Origin: Isoetes taiwanensis
Lineage: Eukaryota > Streptophyta > Lycopodiopsida > Isoetales > Isoetaceae
Direction: 5' to 3'
DNA: 64,000 nt
NCBI GenBank assembly: GCA_021234155.1
Contig: JAJEKV010000004.1
Location: forward strand, 30,483,134 to 30,547,133
Each line of letters starts with the position of its first letter. Position 1 is the first letter of the stretch. Below are positions 55,948 through 64,000 of this stretch, piece by piece. Position numbers and translations under genes: made by a program. A model generated the notes under the pieces. The model did no database searches, was not told where the DNA came from, and was given only the letters and a program-made list of their open reading frames with translations.

Positions 55948-56814
55948 TAAAATGGGCATATGAGTTGTACGAAGCACAAGAGCATGTTGGTGACTATTTT
56001 TCTTGGCTCAAGAGTTCAAGGTATTCTGAATAACTTTTTGCTTATTTCTTCTATTCATCTAACTTCTCAATTTTGCATGATAATGGGCAATAATTTTGCA
56101 TGATTTGCTTGCACAGGAGGGCATGGTTGTAACTCGGCAACATAAAGAGGAGTTTGTCTACAGTCTTCTTCAGACTCCCCCTAGAAGGTCTAGGAAGTCT
56201 AAGCTTTTTCATACTGAATTGCAAGAAAAAGCTATGGCACAGGAAGACATGGAACAAAATATTGAATGTATTGAGCCAGACTCCATAGAGCCATGTACAC
56301 TTGAGGATGCAATTGCTGACGATCAGAAGGAGTTGTTGGGAGATAGTCCATCAAAGAATGCCATTCTTGCAAAAGGAAAAAAGAAGAAAAAGGAAACCGA
56401 GGATACTGAGACAGATGAATTTTCTAGAAAGTTCACAGTTCAACAGATTTCTGAAATTTTGCAAGAGATCAGAGTAGTCAAACTGAGCCCTCCACCACCT
56501 ATTCCTCTATGCAGAATTTTGATTAATGAAGCAGTTCGTCTTGTGTCCAAAGGCTCTAAAGCAATGAGGGATACTTTGAGAAATGATGGGTATGTGCAAG
56601 AGAAGGGAAGTTTCATATTATCTTTATCAGGCACAGGAGGCAATTGCATACCAGTAACTGACAATATCAAGTCTACGTGGGACCCTCTGTGGGTAGAAGA
56701 GAATGATAAGTTTGAAGATGAATTAGTCAGCCATCCGGATTGGCAAGAACTTAGTGGCAGAATGTTCTTGTGTTGGGACGGCAATCATCGCACGGATGCT
56801 TGGATGCAGGAGAT

Positions 56815-56877
<63 letters not shown>

Positions 56878-59449
56878 GGGAGAGGCATCAACACGTTCGA
56901 TCTATGCATTTCTCTGTGCATGCCACTTTTGTAGAAGTAGATCACCAACATGAGACACAACTTATTGCAGCTATGCAGCGTATCAATCAGTAAGTTTCAG
57001 TTTGATTTTTGTCCTTCCACTTTAGAAGAGGTTTATAAGTTCTACAATGTTTGTTTTGCATTCCAGATTAAATGAGACAGGTGTGGTGCAGATCAAACTG
57101 AAAGATATTTTGTATGGTGTCCACCGATTAACTACTTCTGATCTTACAACATATACTTCACATTTATCTGTGGACGAACTCAGATTGAGCATAGAGCGGG
57201 AGAAACAGGTTCTTGGCGAAGAGCCATGGTTTCCTCTTACGAGATATTTGCTCGCAAAAATTATGTACCAGGTATCAAAGTTAGTTGAATTTATAGTCGC
57301 ACATAATATTGAACTTTTTATATACATGATGAATGCGTACCAAGCAAATAAGAATATGTTTTAATGCCAATATGCTTTGTTCTTATAACAGTCCACAATA
57401 GAAGCTGAAATTGAGGAGGCTATAAACTTGATGGAAGAGCCTCTGCTCAAAGAGGACAGGGTTGCTAAAGCTGAAAGGGAAGTAAGACGAAAATGGCAAA
57501 ACAAATTTCAAAAATATTTGGCAATTGTAAATCCTGTACTAGAATCCGATTGGCTAGAATGTTACAAGTAGAGATTTGGATAATAAGAAAATGGCACTAA
57601 CATTAGAGAAGTTATTCGCCTTATCTAAATCCACAGTGAGTAACAAGCAAAGGAATAAGTGGCTAAATATTATGGCATCTGGCACAGCGATGATAGACAC
57701 ATATGGGATACCAAACAATGATAAACAATTCCGTGAGTGGGTTAAAAAGGAGACATGGATGGAGCACATGTTGAAGAAAGCTACTCAGCAAATGGAGTCT
57801 GCATGTTTGGCAAGTGATATCGCTATTAGCCACAATGAAGACGATTTGGACTCTTGGTTTAGAGAATTTTGGTTGCAACATCGATCTATTCTTTTCCATG
57901 CGATGGAAAAAAAACTGTCCTACACAGCCTCAGCTGAGGAAGCATTCGACATTAACAAGGTCTCTATGCGTGTCACATATAGGTAATACATCTTCCTATT
58001 ATTTTTGCGCTGAAAATCTATGTTCATCAGTTACTTCTATTTTTGACTAACTAAAATGTATATCAGGTACTTCAAGTATGCACTTGCAAAGAAATATATT
58101 TTAAAATTTCCAGCAGTCTTAAAGTCATGGACAATAACTGGTAGTGAATCCTGCATGTATTCTGGACCAGGCCAGTTGGATCATGAACCACCCATGACCA
58201 GATGGGAGCTAGAGAATTGCCCTTGGTAGCTGGATTTTAAAAAAGGATGTATGCCTGAGGAAGAAAAGTATGTATGGGCTGCTAGATTCAATACAGATTC
58301 TAAGAATGAAAAGAGTCCTAGTGCTGCTTCTATGCAAACAGGTTACAGTGATGATACAAGAGAAGTGGATAAAAGAAAATTGAAACGGAAGAGAAGACAC
58401 ATTCAATTGTCTGACGAATCAAACCATGTGCAAACACCTGTCATGCATACGTTTCATTCCGGAGGGAACTTGCGAGAGACACAGGAAGAAAGCAGCCAGG
58501 CGCCTAGCCACATGGCTCTTGAGATGGAAGTTGGTCCAATTTACAAAAATGTGGCTTTACGGCTAATAACAGAAGATGTTAGAAATGTTTCTGCAACTTT
58601 GACATGCAAGAACCCCGATACACCATTTAAGGGCATTCGTGATTTTGGTAAGTCCATAAAGATTGCATCGAAAAGATATAGTAGAAATGGTGAGACCAGA
58701 GATTGGGGTGTTGATCTTTTGCTGATTGATCTTCCCACCAACCAATATCCTACTATTGGACATCCACATATCCCTGATTGGAACAGATGTGACAGTCAGC
58801 TTATAGATGATTGTTTTTCTATTGGTAACCTTTGCTTAGACGATAAGGGCTATCTCATTTGTATCTGCACAGTGGAACAATTTAAAAGTGTTGAAGTTAT
58901 TGCAAAGAAACGGGACATGGAAAGGAGAAGAACATACATGCTGATTGGTGATGTCCCTTTCTCTTATGGAAGTGATATGTTAGGTCTTATTGACACAAGC
59001 ACTTTGTGTGTGACGTTGTATGGCAGAATTGGTTATCAGGGTAATTTAGTTCACCCTATGGCCTTTGTTGAAGGAAAGCTAAATCACATGTCAGGCATTA
59101 TAAAGCATGAATGTATACAACCAGAGAAGCTGATATCAGATGGTTCTGGAGGATGTAGATACAATCTTCAAAAGAGTATTGCTTTCATGCAATTTTTATT
59201 GCACTCGTTTTGTGTCCCAAGTGGATTTGTATTGGAACTATTTGCCGGTATGGGCTCTATGATGGAGGCAGCTGCTATTTGGGGTGCTAATTACTATGGA
59301 ATGGAGAAGGATAAAAAGTTATGTCAGATTGTCATGGAATTGCAGGGTTGTAATAGGCCAAGACCCTTTCACATTTCTAGTGCCACGAAGAATATTGAAG
59401 ATGAAGAAGATGAGGTGACAACTGCAGACTTGGTGGAACCAGAGGACTA
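55948..59449 (+). pseudogene. ParB-like domain + beta-class DNA amino-methyltransferase gene, damaged
   Basis: Exon-like blocks lie at 55948-56020 (WAYELYEAQEHVGDYFSWL), 56117-56990, 57066-57270, 57392-57982 and 58067-59449. Splice donors fit at 56991 (GTAAGT), 57271 and 57983. The first half ends in a ParB/sulfiredoxin-like fold with the mark WDGNHRT (56774-56794). It is followed by a helical region. The last exon has a methyltransferase in permuted order. A catalytic-motif position (WGVDLLLIDLPTNQYP, 58728) comes first and reads DLPT instead of DPPY/W. The SAM-binding FAGMGSM (59240-59260) with GMEKDKK follows. Bacterial and phage DNA methylases often join ParB to this class of enzyme. Damage: a GATA tract with stops at 56812-56876, a 1-nt frame change near 57571, and an in-frame TAG at 58227-58229. 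Introns rule out bacterial contamination. Confidence 0.7.
56812..56876 (+). repeat. (GATA)n microsatellite inside the ParB-like coding region
   Basis: About 16 units of GATA directly follow the codons for DAWMQEI. GATA repeats carry TAG in every frame, so translation cannot pass. Coding similarity resumes after it (RSMHFSVHATFVEVD). Confidence 0.95.
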
Positions 59450-59639
59450 GTGGGTAATAAAACTTTCTTTTAACTTTCTTTTTTTAATGTCAATGACTAA
59501 CAAATAATCTCCGTAGTTGCTTGCCCATATATGCAGAACAATTGGCATCATTCATGGCTGCCTGCCATTCTCCATTTTTGCAAACAACCAAGTACAAATC
59601 ATGTTGCTACATAGATGATGAGGCAGCAGAAGATTAGTT
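59450..59639 (+). other. 3' flank of the ParB-methyltransferase gene
   Basis: AT-rich and without coding signal; contains the likely 3' UTR. It ends at the SINE-like repeat. Confidence 0.4.
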
Positions 59640-60068
59640 ATGGTTCTAAACGAGGTGCACCCTGGACCACCACAGTCGTCGGATCTGTCAATCCGACGGC
59701 CCAGACTGTATGTTGGAGCCTCTGGACACCTCTCGTTTCGATTATGCTCAATTATGATTGGGGACACCTATGATTTTAAGATGTCGAATACGAGTTTGCC
59801 TAAGGTTTTGATGGTATATCGAGCCTCTATACGGTTTCACTTAAGCTTTTAGAATATGAAATACGGGGATTCGAACCTCTACCAAAATAACTCAATGTCC
59901 TAATAAGACTACTTTAACCAATCTAACCAGTGAGCTAATGTGACTATTTTTTTATCTTAAATCTATGTTTTTTTTTATAATAACCCATTGAATTGTTTTA
60001 GGGATATGGTCTATGGTTTCAAGAATTATATCTATATCAAATCCCCCTGGAACCCCCTGTTATTTTGC
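59640..60068 (-). mobile_element. tRNA-derived dispersed repeat (SINE-like), copy 2
   Basis: The reverse complement aligns with 31695-32120 along its whole length. Here the tRNA-like head is clearer: TTAGCTCACTGGTTAGA (box A, complement of about 59919-59935) and AGGTTCGAATCCCC (box B, complement of 59865-59878). The 3' part ends in GGTGCACCTCGTTTAGAACC (complement of 59644-59663). Confidence 0.78.
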
Positions 60069-61436
60069 TACATATTGAAGCAGGTTTTATGTGCAACTAG
60101 GTCAATCATTGTTTGCCATTTAAATGCGTCATAGCAGAATGCTTCTGTCACTACTTATGTCACTGGATACTTAAGATGTGCAACCAAGTTTAAGTTCTTT
60201 AATTATTTGTCATTTGAATGCCTTATAGCCGAATGCTGCTGTCATTGGATATTTATGTAACTATGACATAGTGGTTGTATGATATATTTATGTTTAGTTT
60301 TATGATGCTGACATATGACAGTGTTGTTGCTCATCCCAGTTTGGCAGTCAGACATTGCAGAAATCAATCTAATTCCAGGCAAGCAAAACCACCCTGGGTA
60401 AATAACAGCAGAAAGTGCTTTTTACATGCATGTGTTCCTTTTTTCTTTGTTAAAATATGTTCTGTTGTGCTTGTTTATTTTCAAATGCTTAACAGGCTTC
60501 TATCAGTTGTATTCCATGCATTGTGGAAACTTACATTGAATAACTGCCTTTCAAAAGCAAATAATGCTTTTTCCATGCTACAATGATCTGCTTTATCTTT
60601 CTTTCAATAAGTATCCATTCATTCTGTTAAGACAAGCATGAAGCTTATGGTTGATCAAATGATCAATATCTTGTCATTAGTAAGTTTATCATCCAGATTT
60701 ATGTTCTGCCATCGATTCAGTAAGGTTTTTCCTAGCACCATGGAGTTATTTGAACGTTCACAATCAAGTAGTTAGTTGGCATTAAGTCAACTATTGACTG
60801 TTGCTGCAGATGGAATCTGATTTGTCAATAGGTGATGGCCATTTGAGTAATATCCATGTTAAGGGAGCCCTTGGACATGTTGACTGCAATATCGGCGACA
60901 GGCCAGAGTCTGCAGCAAGCTGTTGTACCAGATATCATAAGGAATCGTTCTGGTGGCGCAATGTCGAGTTCTTAGCCCCTCTCTGTTGCCTGCAGAACTC
61001 AGATGGGTATATATAAGATAAAAAAAGATTTCATCATAAGGCTACACCTTAGGGGATTTATTTCTTTATTCTAAAAACTTGGAGCATGGGACGTTCATTG
61101 GGAATCTGGGGCAAGACTGAACACCTAGAAACTAAGCTGCAGTTAGGAATCAGTGCATTTACATCTATTTGCCCACGCATTTATTTTCAAAGAGTTTAGC
61201 CTTCAAGCATTTAGTTTTGCTCCATTCCCATGCATATCGGGTAGAACGACTCAAAAAGAAGTAGGAACAAAGAAAAAAGGTTTGAATTGGGCCAAAAAAT
61301 GGTTGAAAATTGCTCTCGGCAGACTTGTAATTGCGTAGTAAGGGCCCATCTCTATTAGGGGCGTTCCTTTTACGAATAAGGGAATAAGGGCTAAAAAGCA
61401 ATTAAATTGAGATAGGGATTAAAGTGAAATAGGGAT
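60069..61436. other. No gene recognised
   Basis: AT-rich. Near 60080-60250 the phrases TTTGCCATTTAAATGC.TCATAGC.GAATGCT and TCACTGGATA repeat with period about 110 bp. A block at 60809-60960 after TTGCTGCAG is exon-like but matches no family I know. Confidence 0.35.
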
Positions 61437-61757
61437 TAAATTGAATTTGAATGGTTGAGGAATTTGTTATGATTAGCCTTTTGCAATACCATATTTGTTT
61501 GGGCGCTCCATTTTTGGTGCAAACTATTTTGTTTGAGCATCTCTCTACTATGAAGATAAAAATGCGAGATTGGGAAGTGATAATATAAGCCGAAAGTTTG
61601 ATATTTGTCATCGAAATAGGGATTAAATTGAGATAGGGATTAAATTGAATTTGAATGGTTGAAGAATTTGTTATGATTAGCCTTTTGCAATACCATATTT
61701 GTTTGGGCGCTCCATTTTTAGTGCAAACTATTTTGTTTGGGCATCTCTCTACTAATG
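61437..61757 (+). repeat. Direct duplication, period 204 bp
   Basis: The segment AAATTGAATTTGAATGGTTGA onward is repeated at 61438 and 61642. It includes GCAATACCATATTTGTTTGG and TTTTGTTTG.GCATCTCTCTACTA, with only a few substitutions over about 115 bp. A related AATAGGGATTAAA motif recurs before each copy. Confidence 0.88.
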
Positions 61758-62049
61758 CAAGCTATTTTGTTGAACTTTATTAAGAAGTTTACATTTGAAA
61801 ATAGGGTGCCTATTGAGTGTTTTCTCAAGTGTCGTATTGTTCTCCATAACTAAAAAAGGGAAACCTTGATTTTCTCTAGAGGTTTTGCATCGAGTAACAT
61901 CAAAATTGCCATACTAAGTTCTTTAAGTTTCCAAGTTGTTGGTATTGTCTTGTCTGTGTTGTTGGTCTTTGATTTTGCCAAGCAAGAAAAACACTTTGCA
62001 CACAATAAAAACACTTATAACAAAGATTTTTCCTTTGTCGCGCCACTGG

Positions 62050-62530
62050 AATGAGGGTCAATTTGGCCAAGACTAAGGTCTTGCTTGTCTCATCTTCGCG
62101 TCAGCCAAGGCTTCACTCCTTCACTTATCAGCGGCAAAATGTAGAGGTGGCGCACACTTAGAAGTACCTGGACATAGAGTTCCCCACTTCAACATACTGG
62201 GACACTTCCATTCGATTATGAGTGACCGCAGGTTGGAAGGCACTTTATGCGATGCAGAATAACAGCTATAAAGCAGAGCTGTATGACTGGCCCCATCTGT
62301 CCCACTTGTTCAGGGTTTCTGGTGGAACCTGTTTTTTTATATGGGGTCGAAGTCTGAATCCAGTTATATCCCCAGCCACATGGAATGAATTGGAGCAAGT
62401 ACAGAAAGCCTTTTTGGCCTGGGCGCTCGGGGTGAAATCCACAGTTCCATATTAGATCCTTCTGCAGGAGACAGGCTTCCTGCCTCTTCACTGCTTTCAC
62501 GACCTTTTTTCTTTCCAATATCACAGTGGC
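62050..62530 (+). pseudogene. LINE ORF2 fragment (thumb region)
   Basis: The plus strand reads MRVNLAKTKVLLVSSSRQP (62051), matching the 53.7-kb LINE. EVAHT*KYLDIEFPTS, GWKALYAMQNNSYKAELYDW and AFLAWALGVKST follow. In-frame stops near 62158, 62219 and 62451 show it is dead. It has neither YADD nor a 3' end. Confidence 0.8.
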
Positions 62531-62629
62531 GATTTTGCCAAGTAGCTGCCTGTGTGTGTTTTTTTGAAATAAAATATAGCAAAGACAAACCAAAATTTGA
62601 CCACAGAAACAATCTAATCAGCTTGAAAT

Positions 62630-62890
62630 CAGCTAGAAACCTTGTTAAAGCCTTGAATCTGACTTGCTCATCATGAAATCAGCCCCCAATGACTTAATAA
62701 TAGCTCCAAATCTATCTAAGAAGCCTTGAATCAACCTAGAAACCTTCAATAGACCTAAATCAGCTTGAAACCCTGTTAACACCTTGAATCTCACTTGTTC
62801 GTCATGTTAGCCTGTAATAACCTAATAATAGTTCCAAATCTACCTAAGAACCTTGAATTAGCTAAAAACCACTCAACATACCTAAAATTA
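62630..62890 (+). repeat. Diverged tandem duplication, period about 131 bp
   Basis: AGCTAGAAACCTTGTTAA.. at 62631 and AGCTTGAAACCCTGTTAA.. at 62762 begin parallel segments. These share CCTTGAATCT.ACTTG, TAATAATAG.TCCAAATCTA and CCTTGAAT.A. No coding content. Confidence 0.75.
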
Positions 62891-63757
62891 CTTTGAATCA
62901 ATGTAGGAGTCTATTGCTAAAATTTTGAGGAGGAATCATGGCTGAAAGACCATGTGATACATGAACTGCTTTTATAACTTATTGATCTGCTTGTGTCGCT
63001 GGGGCGCTGGGTTGCACAACCCCTAGCTGCTGGTCGCTTTTCCTCTGGCTGCTTGTCGCTCCTCCTCTAGCTGGTGCTCGCTCCCCCCGTTCGCTCCTCC
63101 CCTAGCCGTTGATCTTATCTAAGGCTCAAGCACGTGGTTAACATTCAAATTTATCCCGTTCAAGGTACGTGATAACTATTCAAATTTATCCCGCCCAAAA
63201 GCAAGATTTAATTAATTGGAGAGAATAACACAATTTTGAGAATTTCAAGCACAGCTAATTTGCTCAAGCACAAATACTTTCACCTACTTCTTAAGTCCAG
63301 GATACATGATTATGCATGATATATCCATACAAATTATACATGATACTTGTACGTGTACATGATACTTGTACATGCCCAATAATGGTGCTACAATATACAC
63401 TAATAATTCACATCAATAATTTTACGACTATAAGAGCAGCTCCATTTGGTGGTAGAAGTCATTCATCGGGCATTCATCTGCCATGGCCTATTTGCCTACT
63501 CGTCCAGATCATATCGAGACCATTACTTGCTCCATGAGCTACAATGATCTTGTTGGATGCGTAATAAGGGGTGTTCACTTTGGTCCCTACCTGCAATCTA
63601 AAGCTAATGGTCGTGAGTTTGATTGCCTCGGGCTTCATCGTGTTGTGATCCACCTTGTTTGGCTTCCTGAGCGCGATATCTAAGAACTGAATGGGATCAC
63701 CTCAGCAGGTGTTGATGGGTGAATCATTGACTATATGCCATCAATAATGTGTGGACC
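62891..63757. other. No gene recognised
   Basis: A G+C-richer stretch at 62996-63115 repeats GCTG.T.GTCGCTCCTCCTCTAGC. The phrase ATTCAAATTTATCCCG is duplicated at 63144 and 63178. The remainder is AT-rich. Confidence 0.4.
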
Positions 63758-63844
63758 TATTGAAGATGTAAGGATGTATAAGCACTTATTAAAGATGTAT
63801 GGATGTATAAGCACCTATTAAAGATGTATGAATGTATTAGCATA
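63758..63844 (+). repeat. Three tandem 29-bp units
   Basis: TATTGAAGATGTAAGGATGT, TATTAAAGATGTATGGATGT and TATTAAAGATGTATGAATGT start at 63758, 63787 and 63816. The third is slightly shortened. Confidence 0.88.
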
Positions 63845-64000
63845 ATTAATAGTATTTGATTTATCGAACCTGGATAACTTGTTCAAGTGTCCTCATTGCC
63901 TTCAGTTGCCTCTTTAGCCAATAATTCTTGTAGCTGGATCCCCACACTATTAGGGATCACCACTAACAATGGCTTCGTCTGTATTGCCCACCCGTAGTCT

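Noticed and set aside
55948-59449. Bacterial contamination as the source of the ParB-methyltransferase sequence
   Set aside because: GT-AG introns, AT-rich introns and flanking plant repeats argue for a nuclear eukaryotic gene.
58251-59450. Treating the 399-codon methyltransferase exon as a complete gene starting at 58251
   Set aside because: Coding similarity continues upstream across an in-frame TAG (58227-58229) and earlier exons, so the ATG is internal.
60801-61016. Possible exon after TTGCTGCAG
   Set aside because: No recognisable domain and no supporting neighbouring exon.

Overview
The window looks like a gene-poor, repeat-dense stretch of a large land-plant nuclear genome. Only two clearly intact single-copy-type genes are visible, and both belong to plant families: an EXORDIUM-like (PHI-1 domain) secreted protein at 44405-45373 (+), and a small PLATZ-like zinc-binding protein at 30100-30648 (-). 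GT-AG introns, CT-rich leaders and plant-type L1 and pogo elements also point to a plant. The mix of element types, with almost no seed-plant-style genes, makes me lean towards a seed-free plant such as a fern or lycophyte. That is inference and no sequence here proves it.

Layout, left to right. 1-5460: a decayed Ty3/gypsy element on the minus strand, with an odd 101-bp inverted repeat at its integrase end. 5.7-22.6 kb: nested repeats. A short repeat with two perfect hairpins occurs at 5739 and 21802. A 4.4-kb pogo-like DNA transposon with 22-bp terminal inverted repeats and a broken transposase lies at 6850-11289. A LINE 3' end lies at 12815-12998, a 2.7-kb coding-less LTR-like element with a 5-bp target duplication at 14553-17280, and a 417-bp foldback MITE at 19237-19653. 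22.4-29.5 kb: LINE remnants placed tail to tail around a GATA tract. They include a nearly full-length minus-strand copy with ORF1, ORF2 and tandem 5' monomers.

30-38 kb: the PLATZ-like gene, a tRNA-derived dispersed repeat (second copy at 59.6-60.1 kb), and fragments of at least three more LINEs, one of them L1-like with a poly(A) tail. 38.5-43.2 kb: a 4.7-kb segment bounded by 28-bp inverted repeats that holds a Crypton-like tyrosine recombinase gene. That gene is itself interrupted by a small LINE insertion with a 20-bp target duplication. 44.4-45.4 kb: the EXORDIUM-like gene. 46.4-49.4 kb: two LINE fragments, one with its paralogous empty site beside it. 49.6-52.4 kb: a multi-exon MULE-like/SWIM zinc-finger gene. 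52.5-55.1 kb: a LINE. 55.3-59.5 kb: four copies of a 12-bp palindrome in ~137-bp repeats, followed by a multi-exon gene that joins a ParB-like domain to a permuted (beta-class) DNA amino-methyltransferase domain, now damaged. 60-64 kb: the second tRNA-derived repeat, a LINE fragment and several tandem duplications.

The two most unusual items are the TIR-bounded tyrosine-recombinase segment and the ParB-methyltransferase gene. All domain calls were made by eye from motifs and no database search was run. Exon boundaries are approximate unless stated.
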